NCBI RefSeq assembly: GCF_030730905.1
Contig: NZ_JAVAMP010000005.1
Span: 1-64,000 of the forward strand
Reading direction: 5' to 3'
DNA from: Chengkuizengella axinellae
GTDB taxonomy: Bacteria; Bacillota; Bacilli; Paenibacillales; KCTC-33759
Length of the DNA: 64,000 nt
Made by a program: the position numbers and the translations under genes. The notes beneath the pieces were generated by a model. That model was not told the origin of the DNA. It did not search any database and worked only from the letters and a program-made list of their open reading frames with translations. Positions 7,015-15,870 of the stretch are shown piece after piece. The stretch's first letter is position 1. Every line of letters begins with the position of its first letter.

Positions 7015-9219
7015 TCACTTATTCATGATTTTGTTCCATAATTCGGTTAACTTCTTCCTGGATACCCATTGTTCTGTATTTTCGCTGTAACGTAAAGACT
7101 CATATATAGCCGCAAATTCATGCAAAGCTTTATTTTGTTCCTCTTTTGGCAATTTCAACGCTGCAACATACTCCCGAATTGATTGTCCTTGATTCATAGC
7201 ACCAAAATAATGGAATATCTTAACCCAATATCTTTCATATCTTTTCAAAAGAATATCCCTTTTATTTCCCGAGAAATCAATTTTCCTCATTTTATACCAT
7301 AGTGAAAGTTCGTTGCGCCAACTTAAGAATGAAATCATCAACAACCCGCCTACAAAAATCAATCCAGCAGCTAACCAAACTATATACGATTGCAACTCTC
7401 TGTTTGGTTCTGTTGAAGGAGAAGAGCTGAATTGGTATTCTGAAAAAGATTGATCTAAAGCCGTTGCAACCTGTTGATCCATATGTCCTGTAAATGATGG
7501 AGTAGGTTCAAATGGAATCCACCCAATTCCTTCGATAAATCCCTCAACCCAAGAATGTGCATCAGAGTTTCGAACAATATATTCCTTTAAACCCTCTTCA
7601 TTAAGCTCATTACTTCGTAATTCTCCAGGGGCAAAACCTTTTACCCATCTTGCTGGAATGTCAATAGATCGCAACATAACCACCATAGATGTAGAAAAAT
7701 GATCACAATAACCTAGTCTTTGCTCAAACAAGAAATGATCTACAAAATCTTCATTTTCTGCAGGTATCGCAGATTTTTGTAAATTGTATTCGTAATTCTC
7801 TTTTAAATATTGTTCAATCGCTAAAGCCGCTTTATAAGGATTACTCAATCCACTCGTTATTTCTTGACTAAGGCTTTTAACTCGGGACGGTAAAGTTTCA
7901 GGAAGCTGTAGATACATATTGAGTTCTTCATTGCTTAATTTGATCTGTTCATTTTTCAAAATTTTGCTCTGATCCATTAAAGACTCAACATTTGGCACAT
8001 TCACTTCCATTTCATAAAATAATGTTTTATCATGCAAATTCTGAATGTTGTATTTCTCTGTATACCGATCAACCATAAGGGATTCATTAGAGAAAATAGT
8101 ACCATCACTTGTCACAAGTCCTTTAAATTGGTTGATGCTGCCACCACTGAATAATATATTTCCAAGATTTTGATTTTCAATTAAAATCTTCTGATTTATC
8201 GTATCTGTTGGTATTGTTGCCTCGAATTCATATTCACTAGCTTGGACAGGAGCATTAACTGGTTGAATCCATCCATTTCCGTTATAATAACTTTTTGACT
8301 CTCCTCTCCAATAAGTCCTTTTCTCTGTTTCCCCTACAAAAACAACTTCATGATTCAGTTGAACTGAGCCACCTAATAAGCTATCATTACTGCCATATCC
8401 CGATAAAGATATATTTTCATCCCAATTATACTCTCCACTTATTTGTGCTGAAGAGGCCATTTCTTTAAAATAATCGTAGAACCCAGATAAGTTTAGTGCT
8501 TCTATTTCCTTTGTTTTATCTTTGGATAAAATCATACCTACAGATACGATAAAAACAATGATAGATATTACTGAAACAGTCCAAATCATCGTGCGTTTGT
8601 TTTGTTGTAATGGAGACGTGTTGATCGGTTGAAGTTTCATCTTTACATAGTGCAATAATGCTATAGATAATAGTCCTACAGTTAAACTTCTAATAATTCC
8701 GTTTGATGTATCCATCCCAAACACAAGCTGAAGAAAAAACAGATACATGATGGTTATGGTTACAAACCAGCCACTAATATGCTGTCTTGACATTAAGGAT
8801 TGAATAATAGAAATAATGATGGACCAACCTAAAACAAACATGAAAACTCTACTTTCACTGCTCCATAAATACCATTTTCCATCCAATGTATTATTGATAT
8901 CTTGCATCATGATTTTGAAAAACTGTTCATATGCTTGGTATTGAAAAACATCAGCAGAATAAAAAACATAAATAATTAAAAACCAGCAAATACATATTTT
9001 TATTATCCAATTTAGAATAAATGGAATTCGCAAATAATCAATTAGAATATACAATCCTAGTGAAACTGCAAAAGGATATACACCAAATGCATTTTTAAAA
9101 TTTGATAACACTAATAGCGGGTAAATCCACTCCCAGCACAATATAAAAAGAATGACACAAATGAACCCGCTTGTAATCCAATCTCTAGAAAAGCTTACAG
9201 ATTTGACACTAGGCTCCAT
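7015..9219 (-). CDS. Membrane transglutaminase-like protein (TgpA / DUF3488-DUF4129 type)
   Basis: A 734-aa membrane protein. Several helices occupy about residues 15-190, with one more near 212-232. A large extracytoplasmic part follows with a transglutaminase-like core: C505 (RLGYCDHF), H555 (SDAHSWVEG) and the EPTP segment near 571. One helix lies near 613-632, then a cytoplasmic C-terminal domain. Such proteins are encoded with MoxR and DUF58 partners, as here; the substrate is unknown, but cell-envelope protein processing is the usual proposal. The first 11 bases overlap the DUF58 gene end, indicating translational coupling. Confidence 0.88.
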   Translation of the reverse strand: MEPSVKSVSFSRDWITSGFICVILFILCWEWIYPLLVLSNFKNAFGVYPFAVSLGLYILIDYLRIPFILNWIIKICICWFLIIYVFYSADVFQYQAYEQFFKIMMQDINNTLDGKWYLWSSESRVFMFVLGWSIIISIIQSLMSRQHISGWFVTITIMYLFFLQLVFGMDTSNGIIRSLTVGLLSIALLHYVKMKLQPINTSPLQQNKRTMIWTVSVISIIVFIVSVGMILSKDKTKEIEALNLSGFYDYFKEMASSAQISGEYNWDENISLSGYGSNDSLLGGSVQLNHEVVFVGETEKRTYWRGESKSYYNGNGWIQPVNAPVQASEYEFEATIPTDTINQKILIENQNLGNILFSGGSINQFKGLVTSDGTIFSNESLMVDRYTEKYNIQNLHDKTLFYEMEVNVPNVESLMDQSKILKNEQIKLSNEELNMYLQLPETLPSRVKSLSQEITSGLSNPYKAALAIEQYLKENYEYNLQKSAIPAENEDFVDHFLFEQRLGYCDHFSTSMVVMLRSIDIPARWVKGFAPGELRSNELNEEGLKEYIVRNSDAHSWVEGFIEGIGWIPFEPTPSFTGHMDQQVATALDQSFSEYQFSSSPSTEPNRELQSYIVWLAAGLIFVGGLLMISFLSWRNELSLWYKMRKIDFSGNKRDILLKRYERYWVKIFHYFGAMNQGQSIREYVAALKLPKEEQNKALHEFAAIYESLRYSENTEQWVSRKKLTELWNKIMNK

Positions 9220-10387
9220 ATTTCAACCCACCTTGTTTAGCTTTTGAATTTGAAGTTTGTAATTTTACCAGCTGCAAATGACACCCTATTTCTTCTAAAG
9301 CTTTGATATATTTTCTTTGCTCAAAACTTAAAACTGCTCCACCATAAATGAAAACAATATTTATTTTTCGCATATGTTTACGTAAATACAAACATGTTTG
9401 CACAAACTGGTCATCTAAATGTGCAGTAATACACACATTCGCAACATCCTTTGGTATCTCTGCTATTTGATGACGAATCGTTTCATGAAAAGAAATATCA
9501 CCATCTGGCATCACTGTTGATAAAAATTCATGCGTTTGTTGAGCGTTTTTAGTGGAACTGATGGACTCTTTATATCGTTTTTGATTATTACAAATAAACC
9601 CTAATCCATATTGTCTCTCTTTTCCATATTTAAGCAAACCTGCTGATATTTTCACTGCCATTTCAAAATAAAATGGATTCATATGAGATAAGTTCTGAGC
9701 AGCATCCAAATAAATCATCATTTTATGATCAATGGTATGCTCACGTTCTTTCGTCTTTAATGTGTTGGATTTTGCAGACATTTTCCAATGAATCCGATTC
9801 ATAGGATCCCCGTGGCTATAATCGCGAATTCCCCCAAATTGAAGAGATTCATGGCTTTTTTGTGATTTTGTCTGTTGGCTGTCATCTGCATTGCTATGTA
9901 TATTTCTCCATATATCGATGGATAGAGGATTTGGATAAACAGTAAACTGCAATCCAGCCTGAATAGTACCTTTTTTACGAACAAAACCAAACAAGTCTTT
10001 TACAACAACCTGCAGTCCCTCTGATTGATATTTACCTCTTTTGGCATCTAAAATACAATACCGATATTGAAATGTAGACTGAAAAAATGAAAAATACGTT
10101 TGTTTATGCCATTCATCCTCAATCACAATCCAAACAAAAGGAACCCATGTTTGTAGTTGAACCTTTACCTTCACTACGATGTCATCCCCAGAAATCCATT
10201 TTTCACTCGCTATTTTTCTTTGTGAAATCATCTTAGGTCTTGTCATTCGCACAATAAATAAATAAACGAGCAACAAGCTGAGACTATAACTTAAAAACCA
10301 AGCAGAATACCCACCTTTAAACCATGTATATACACCAGAACCTACCCACATTAGAAATACAAACATCACGCTTAAATTTTTCATCAA
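9209..10387 (-). CDS. DUF58 domain protein (membrane, vWA-like)
   Basis: A 392-aa protein with two N-terminal helices (about 5-20 and 30-47). The DUF58 signature RDYSHGDPMNRIHWKMSAK lies at residues 188-206, followed by a vWA-like region with DAAQNLS. These proteins partner MoxR ATPases, possibly as MIDAS-containing substrates or adaptors. The gene is separated from moxR by 10 bases and overlaps the transglutaminase gene by 11 bases. The biochemical activity is not established from sequence. Confidence 0.88.
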   Translation of the reverse strand: MMKNLSVMFVFLMWVGSGVYTWFKGGYSAWFLSYSLSLLLVYLFIVRMTRPKMISQRKIASEKWISGDDIVVKVKVQLQTWVPFVWIVIEDEWHKQTYFSFFQSTFQYRYCILDAKRGKYQSEGLQVVVKDLFGFVRKKGTIQAGLQFTVYPNPLSIDIWRNIHSNADDSQQTKSQKSHESLQFGGIRDYSHGDPMNRIHWKMSAKSNTLKTKEREHTIDHKMMIYLDAAQNLSHMNPFYFEMAVKISAGLLKYGKERQYGLGFICNNQKRYKESISSTKNAQQTHEFLSTVMPDGDISFHETIRHQIAEIPKDVANVCITAHLDDQFVQTCLYLRKHMRKINIVFIYGGAVLSFEQRKYIKALEEIGCHLQLVKLQTSNSKAKQGGLKYGA

Positions 10388-10397
10388 TTTAACCTTT

Positions 10398-11384
10398 TTA
10401 GCCTAACGATACATATTTCAGAGTCGGTATCGGAAGCTCTTCTTTTATTTTTGTTAACACAGAAATTGTACTTAACCCAGTCATTTCTATGTTTTGTTTG
10501 AGTACTATTCGATGGGCAAATACGGGTAATATGAGTTCCTTAATATCATCTGGCACCACATAAGTTCTGCCTCTAATAAGCGCTAATGATTGTGCTGCTT
10601 TCATCAAATCAATGGATGCACGAGGACTGACTCCTAACTGTAGATGAGGATGATGACGTGTAGTCTTTGATATTTGGACAATATATTCTCTTAATGCAGC
10701 ATCAACATGAATTTCTCTAGCTTTTTTTTGCAATTCTATTAATTCTTCTTTAAACAGCACTGCCTTTAAGCTTTTGATAGGATGCACTTTCTGGACTCTT
10801 TCCAGCATCGTAACTTCTTGAGTTTTGCTAGGATAACCTAATTGAATTCTTACCGAAAATCGGTCCATCTGTGCTTCTGGCAAAACGTATGTCCCTTCGT
10901 ATTCGAAAGGATTTTGTGTTGCTAGAATCAAGAAAGGATTCGGCAATTTATATGTCATTCCATCTACCGTTAAACTACGCTCCGCCATGGCTTCAAGTAA
11001 AGCAGATTGCGTTTTGGCTGAGGTACGATTAATTTCATCAGCTAGCACGATATTAGACATCAGGGGTCCTGGGCGAAACTCAAAATCTCTAGTTTTCTGA
11101 TTGTACATCGAAATGCCTGTAATATCCGTCGGCAGTAAATCTGGTGTAAATTGAATACGGTTAAACGAACAGTCTATCGATTTTGCTAGAGCTCGAACCA
11201 ACATCGTTTTTCCTACACCTGGTATGTCTTCAATTAACACATGACCCTGACTAATAAAGGCAATAAGCACCTTTTCTACTGCTTCTCTTTTTCCTATGAT
11301 GACTCTTTCTATATTTTGAATGACTTTTTCTATCATTTCTTGTGGCTGCTCATATAAAAACGAAGAAGAATCTCTTGTATTCAT
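10398..11384 (-). CDS. MoxR family AAA+ ATPase
   Basis: A 328-aa cytosolic AAA+ ATPase with Walker A (IPGVGKT, residues 54-60), Walker B (VLADEI, 113-118) and a C-terminal lid domain with the sensor-2 region GVSPRAS. MoxR proteins act as chaperone-like ATPases with DUF58 proteins. It is first in the moxR-DUF58-transglutaminase operon, with the Shine-Dalgarno site AGGAGG before the ATG. Confidence 0.92.
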   Translation of the reverse strand: MNTRDSSSFLYEQPQEMIEKVIQNIERVIIGKREAVEKVLIAFISQGHVLIEDIPGVGKTMLVRALAKSIDCSFNRIQFTPDLLPTDITGISMYNQKTRDFEFRPGPLMSNIVLADEINRTSAKTQSALLEAMAERSLTVDGMTYKLPNPFLILATQNPFEYEGTYVLPEAQMDRFSVRIQLGYPSKTQEVTMLERVQKVHPIKSLKAVLFKEELIELQKKAREIHVDAALREYIVQISKTTRHHPHLQLGVSPRASIDLMKAAQSLALIRGRTYVVPDDIKELILPVFAHRIVLKQNIEMTGLSTISVLTKIKEELPIPTLKYVSLG

Positions 11385-11508
11385 TTATAAACCTCCTATA
11401 ACTCATTGTTTCTTTTTCTCTATCATTTCCATATTATTAATATTTTATAAGCCATTCATAGATCAGTTTTTATTTTCATAGAAATTAACCAAGAAATGAG
11501 GGTAATAC

Positions 11509-11549
11509 AAAAACAAGCTTCTCCTTATTACAGAAGAAGCTTGTTTTTG
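11509..11549 (-). terminator. Bidirectional terminator between the MDR reductase and moxR
   Basis: Stem AAACAAGCTTCT / AGAAGCTTGTTT with A and T runs on either side, so it can work on both strands. Functionally it ends the minus-strand reductase transcript just after its stop codon. Confidence 0.88.
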
Positions 11550-11575
11550 AATAGTTTGTTAGTCTATAGCATTTT

Positions 11576-12559
11576 TTAAACAATGACGGTATGGTCTAGA
11601 GTTATGGGTACATTCCCCTTTTTATGTCCTTTTTCTACATATCTATGAGCTTCTGCAATTTGATCCATCTGATAGTATCTATCAATGACTGATTTTAACT
11701 TCCCTTCCTCAATCAGCTCTTTGAGAAAGAGCAGATCCTTCGTTTTTTCACTTGTCGATCTCAAACCAGTGAACGTAATCATAGCTTTTTTTCTGCCGAT
11801 CTTTGAAGTCCATAACATTTGAAACATAATTGGAAATGTAAGCACAGTTGAAAGATACACACCTCTTTGATTTAATGAGCTTTTACAACGAGTAAATGAA
11901 CTTTTTCCTACGGTGTCAAAAATAACATCGTAAGTCTTACCGTTTTTTGTAAAATCTTCTTTAGTATAATCTATGACCTTATCTGTCCCTAGAGATTTCA
12001 CTAATTCTAAATTTTGGGTACTGCAAACGCCCGTGACCTCCGCTCCGTAATGTTTTGCAAGCTGTACTGCATAAGTACCTATTGATCCTGAAGCACCATT
12101 AACTAGCACTTTTTGCCCTCTCTGAATGTTTGCCGTTTCTCTTAAAAAAGGCAGAGCTGTTAATGCACCATCACAAACTGCGGCTGCTTCTCCAAAGTTC
12201 ACATTGGTCGGCTTCATGGCTAATGCCTCTTTCTCTTGCAAACATATATACTCAGCATAAGCTCCAAACATAGTGGCAGCAAAGATATGATCACCTTTCT
12301 TAAATGATCTTACTTCCTTACCAACACTTTCGACTTCACCTGAAATCGCAAATCCTGAGATATCATTTTTGGGTTTCAATAGACCCGTGAATAATCTTGA
12401 AATAAAGGGTTCGCCCTTCCGAAAGGCACAATCCACTGGTGATACTACACTTGCGTATATTTTTACTAATACCTCATTGTCCTTGGGTGTAGGTTTTTCA
12501 ACCTCTTTAATCTGAAGCACTTCGGGTGACCCGTATTTTGTACAAGTAATAGCTTTCAT
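11576..12559 (-). CDS. NAD(P)-dependent medium-chain reductase (quinone oxidoreductase-like, zinc-free)
   Basis: A 327-aa MDR-superfamily oxidoreductase. The N-terminal GroES-like domain has ITCTKYGSPEVL and the family residues around FAISGEVESVG. The Rossmann domain has VLVNGASGSIGTYAVQLAKHYG, an NADPH-type fingerprint. No catalytic zinc ligand set (Cys/His/Glu) is visible, so it belongs with quinone/enone reductases. The substrate is unknown. The start at 12559 is set by AAAGGAGGAAACTC just before ATG; upstream in-frame codons lack a ribosome site. It is a stand-alone gene. Confidence 0.88.
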   Translation of the reverse strand: MKAITCTKYGSPEVLQIKEVEKPTPKDNEVLVKIYASVVSPVDCAFRKGEPFISRLFTGLLKPKNDISGFAISGEVESVGKEVRSFKKGDHIFAATMFGAYAEYICLQEKEALAMKPTNVNFGEAAAVCDGALTALPFLRETANIQRGQKVLVNGASGSIGTYAVQLAKHYGAEVTGVCSTQNLELVKSLGTDKVIDYTKEDFTKNGKTYDVIFDTVGKSSFTRCKSSLNQRGVYLSTVLTFPIMFQMLWTSKIGRKKAMITFTGLRSTSEKTKDLLFLKELIEEGKLKSVIDRYYQMDQIAEAHRYVEKGHKKGNVPITLDHTVIV

Positions 12560-12765
12560 GAGTTTCCTCCTTTTATAAGCGATAATCAATGCATAAGAAA
12601 AACTGTCTGCTTATATTTACTTTGTGTCAATATTTATATACATATAGTAAAATAATTCATTCTTAATGTCAAATATTTTTTACATATAAATGATAAAAAA
12701 TCCCTATTTAGAATAATAAATATCTCGCCAAATAAGACTGAATAGTAAATTTGTTTTAATTTCAA

Positions 12766-12789
12766 AACCTCCCCCTATAGTAAATCGTC
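12766..12789 (+). promoter_or_regulatory. ECF-type promoter, likely autoregulated
   Basis: AACC at 12766-12769, a 16-base spacer and CGTC at 12786-12789, matching the AAC(C)-N16-CGTC pattern of Bacillus ECF sigma factors (SigM/W/X class). It lies about 35 bases before the ECF sigma gene, suggesting autoregulation. Confidence 0.65.
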
Positions 12790-12823
12790 TAATATAATAG
12801 AGATAGAAAAGGAGGACGTTTAT

Positions 12824-13369
12824 TTGGAACAATTCGTTATGGAGATGCTTCAATCTTCAGATGAAGAAGGGTTGCTAGATGAAATCATGACTCGTTATGG
12901 TGATGATGTGTTACATCTCGTCTTCTCTTATGTACATAACCAAGCTGTAGCAGAAGATCTAACACAAGAAATTTTTGTAAAATGTTATAAGTCACTTTCT
13001 ACATATAAACAAGGAGCCAAACTAAAAACATGGCTTTGGAGAATTGCCATTAACCATTGTAAGGATTACTTAAAAAGTTGGTACCACAGAAAGGTGATTT
13101 TAACAGAGAAAACAATGGATTTAAGTGAAATCTCCTCACAAAATATAGAGCAAACTATACTGAATAAGGAAGAGGAAGGTACCCTTGCCCATGCTGTTCT
13201 GAAGCTCCCATTAAAATATAGAGAAGTCACTTATCTTTATTACTTTGAAGAATTATCAATAAAAGAAATCGAGTCTATTCTAGGAGTAAAACAAAACACA
13301 ATTAAAACTCGGCTCAAAAGAGCTAAGGAGTTATTAAAAAAAAAGTTGAAGGAGGAAAGTAATGGATAA
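12824..13369 (+). CDS. ECF RNA polymerase sigma factor
   Basis: A 181-aa ECF sigma factor. Region 2 has VAEDLTQEIFVKCYKSL and LKTWLWRIAINHCKDYL; region 4 has the helix-turn-helix LSIKEIESILGVKQNTIKTR. It starts at TTG 12824, the only start well placed behind AAAGGAGGACG. The next gene overlaps by 8 bases. No classical anti-sigma factor is adjacent. Instead the operon holds a small winged-helix protein with a sigma-operon-like N-terminus and an FtsW/RodA-like membrane protein, either of which could modulate its activity. Confidence 0.92.
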   Translation: MEQFVMEMLQSSDEEGLLDEIMTRYGDDVLHLVFSYVHNQAVAEDLTQEIFVKCYKSLSTYKQGAKLKTWLWRIAINHCKDYLKSWYHRKVILTEKTMDLSEISSQNIEQTILNKEEEGTLAHAVLKLPLKYREVTYLYYFEELSIKEIESILGVKQNTIKTRLKRAKELLKKKLKEESNG

Positions 13370-13763
13370 GAAACTAAAAAACCTTCGACAATCTATGAAA
13401 CAAACCGTGTTTAAAGAAATGAGTTTTTCAGAAAAGAAAAAATCAGCAGTTAAAAGAGAAATTAAACAAGAGAATGTATTTTTATCCATACTACAATTAC
13501 TTATTGAAGAGAAGACAGGGGTAGAATTATTAGAGCGATTAAAAGCAAGAAATATCATGAAGTTTGATGAAAGTGAGGGTTTCTTATACACAACACTGCA
13601 TCAGCTAGTGCAAAAGGGATATTTAACCTATAGATGGGATGAACATACTTTAAAATTTTATAAATTAAATAACAAAGGTCGAAAATGCTTAAAAAAACTT
13701 GAGAGCAATCAGAAATCAAAAACAGCTGTTCTGAAGGAAATTTTAGGAGGTCATCTTTCATAA
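13362..13763 (+). CDS. PadR-like winged-helix regulator in the ECF sigma operon
   Basis: A 133-aa protein. Residues 1-35 form a Lys-rich segment (MDKKLKNLRQSMKQTVF). Residues about 40-115 look like a PadR-type winged helix: ENVFLSILQLLIEEKTGVEL, then EGFLYTTLHQLVQKGYL and LNNKGRKCLKKL. It overlaps the sigma gene by 8 bases and ends one base into the next ORF (TAATG), so the three genes are translationally coupled. DNA-binding repressor is the family role; an anti-sigma role is possible from context but unproven. Confidence 0.82.
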   Translation: MDKKLKNLRQSMKQTVFKEMSFSEKKKSAVKREIKQENVFLSILQLLIEEKTGVELLERLKARNIMKFDESEGFLYTTLHQLVQKGYLTYRWDEHTLKFYKLNNKGRKCLKKLESNQKSKTAVLKEILGGHLS

Positions 13764-15097
13764 TGAATAAAAAAACATTCCTCAGTGCAGTCGTCCAACA
13801 TATACGCTCAAAAGAAGCCAAAGAAAGTGTAAAAGCAGAACTAGAGCATCATATTCATGAATCATCAGATCGTTTGATCAAAAAAGGATATAGCAAAAAC
13901 GAAGCAGAACACCTTGCTGTACAACAAATGGGGAACCCATCCTCTTTAGGGATTGAATTTAAAAAGTTATATAGGCCCAAAATTGAATGGCGACTAATAT
14001 GTTTGTTTCTCATTGTACTAGGGCTTGGATATTTACCATTGATTATTCTTAAAGATGTGGATGTGGGATTCTCTCAAGATCTAAGCATCACTTCTCTAAA
14101 GAGATCAATTTACGTTTTAATGGGTATTCTAATCGCAATTATTCTATGCATATTCAATTATAGAAAATGGCAAAGATATGCCTGGTACTTTTTTGGGGTA
14201 GGTACGCTTATCCTAATCGTTGCAAACAGCGGAGATTTATTTGAATCATTTATTATTACAATAAATGGTAGACCGTTTTTTGACTTCATTGTCTTTACCG
14301 TGGATACAAGTATTGCACTTCCTTTTTTTCTTATCGCTTGGGCTTCGATTGTTAATAATTTAAAGGTAAAGTTTTGGAAACTATGTATGTTTATTTTCAT
14401 TTCTACATTTTTGTACATGAATACTATAAATATTTCCTTGTTTATGATGTATTTATTTATGTTGTTACTAATGTATTTGAATAGCAACAGGACTCATAAA
14501 ATTAAAATTGTTATGGTGTCTTTATGTTCTGGAGTTCTTGCATTTTTGACCATAAAAAATATGAAGTTCTACAATATAACTGATATTACTGATAGAATTA
14601 TGGGGCTTTTACAACCAGAAAACGACCCTAATGGAGCAGGGTATACTTACATTCAAATTAAAATGCTCCTTAGTCAAACAACCTGGGGATTCCAACCTAT
14701 CACTGATGAAATTTATTTCTCCATTCCTTGGCTCTATTCAGAACTAGTTCTCCTTTTTTTAACTTATACGTTTGGATGGGGCTTTGCCGTACTATTATTG
14801 GTTATATTAACTCTAATTATTGTGAACATTGCTTTCATCGCAACACAGGTTGCAGATCCGTTTGGGAAACAGCTCATCATTGGTGCAGCTACCATCTACG
14901 CCTTTCAACTATTTTACAATGTGGGAATGTCATTTGGGTTTTTACCGCTTGCGGGGATATCTTTGCCTTTTATTAGTTATGGAAATGCTCCTATTTTCAT
15001 CAATGCCATCATGATTGGAATTGTGTTAAGTGTTTATCGTAGAAAAGATTTAGTTGCTAACATGGACAAAAAGTCTAATCCGAGTCTCTCGAGATAA
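13763..15097 (+). CDS. FtsW/RodA/SpoVE-like membrane protein with N-terminal prefix domain
   Basis: A 444-aa polytopic SEDS-like protein. Residues 1-70 are a cytoplasmic permease-prefix-type domain (LEHHIHESSDRLIKKGYS). About ten helices follow. SEDS hallmarks are present: GAGYTYIQIKMLLSQ near 291-305, PITDEIYF with D315 at the position of the catalytic Asp of RodA/FtsW, and GISLPFISYGN at 398-408. It may be a divergent glycan polymerase induced by the ECF factor under envelope stress, or a sensor derived from a SEDS enzyme; sequence alone cannot decide. Confidence 0.85.
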   Translation: MNKKTFLSAVVQHIRSKEAKESVKAELEHHIHESSDRLIKKGYSKNEAEHLAVQQMGNPSSLGIEFKKLYRPKIEWRLICLFLIVLGLGYLPLIILKDVDVGFSQDLSITSLKRSIYVLMGILIAIILCIFNYRKWQRYAWYFFGVGTLILIVANSGDLFESFIITINGRPFFDFIVFTVDTSIALPFFLIAWASIVNNLKVKFWKLCMFIFISTFLYMNTINISLFMMYLFMLLLMYLNSNRTHKIKIVMVSLCSGVLAFLTIKNMKFYNITDITDRIMGLLQPENDPNGAGYTYIQIKMLLSQTTWGFQPITDEIYFSIPWLYSELVLLFLTYTFGWGFAVLLLVILTLIIVNIAFIATQVADPFGKQLIIGAATIYAFQLFYNVGMSFGFLPLAGISLPFISYGNAPIFINAIMIGIVLSVYRRKDLVANMDKKSNPSLSR

Positions 15098-15235
15098 ATT
15101 CTTATGTAGTAAAGTAAACCTCTAATTGGCATGCTTAAAGGTGAAGTTATAAGGGGATAGTCATCAGTATAAGATGTGCTGATCAATGTTCACCTTATAT
15201 TGAATTTTTCTACTTCGTGGAAAAAAACTTTTACA

Positions 15236-15282
15236 AAGTAAAAGGATAGACTAAAGCAATTATGCTTCGCCTATCCTTTTCA
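15236..15282 (-). terminator. Bidirectional terminator between the FtsW-like gene and bcp
   Basis: Stem AAAGGATAG/CTATCCTTT with an inner AAGCA-ATTA-TGCTT hairpin and flanking A/T runs. It ends the bcp transcript on the minus strand and probably also the plus-strand sigma operon. Just upstream, 15137-15200 holds another nested inverted repeat (AAGGTGAA...TTCACCTT around ATCAG...CTGAT). Confidence 0.85.
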
Positions 15283-15313
15283 TTTCCTTATATTCTGTTA
15301 TTTTGTTCTGTCT

Positions 15314-15781
15314 TTACAGCTCTCTTACCGCTTCAAGCACTTTCTGCACATGCTCTTTCACTCTTACTTTACGCCACTCTTTTACTAACACACCATCTGA
15401 ATTGATTAAAAAAGTTGAACGCTCTACACCCATATATTCTCTGCCATACATTTTTTTAAGAACCCAAACCCCGAACATTTCACAAACCTTTTTCTCTACA
15501 TCTGATAATAGTAAAAAAGGAAGGTCGTGTTTTCCAATAAATTTGTCATGTGATTTTAAATCATCTGGGCTAATGCCAATCACTTCTGTATTCAGTTTTG
15601 TATAATCTCCATGAAAGTCTCTGAAATCACAAGATTCCGTTGTACATCCTGGTGTCATATCCTTAGGATAAAAATATATAACTACATTCTTCCCTCTAAA
15701 ATCACTTAATGAAACATCTTGTCCATTAGAAGCCGGTAATGTAAAATCTGGAACCGCTTGTCCAACCGCTACTTCAGACAT
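15314..15781 (-). CDS. bcp: Thioredoxin-dependent peroxiredoxin, Bcp/PrxQ type
   Basis: A 155-aa cytosolic peroxidase that reduces hydroperoxides with thioredoxin. The peroxidatic C46 and resolving C51 are in DMTPGCTTESC, the hallmark of the PrxQ/Bcp group. The rest follows the family (DFTLPASNGQDVSLSDFRGK, VIYFYPKD). It is a single gene with its own terminator. Confidence 0.95.
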   Translation of the reverse strand: MSEVAVGQAVPDFTLPASNGQDVSLSDFRGKNVVIYFYPKDMTPGCTTESCDFRDFHGDYTKLNTEVIGISPDDLKSHDKFIGKHDLPFLLLSDVEKKVCEMFGVWVLKKMYGREYMGVERSTFLINSDGVLVKEWRKVRVKEHVQKVLEAVREL

Positions 15782-15870
15782 CTACTTCAACCCCTTTGTA
15801 TTCAACATCAATTCCATTATACAAATTTGTCCACATAAAGCCAAATGATGATTATTCAAACAAAAAGACG

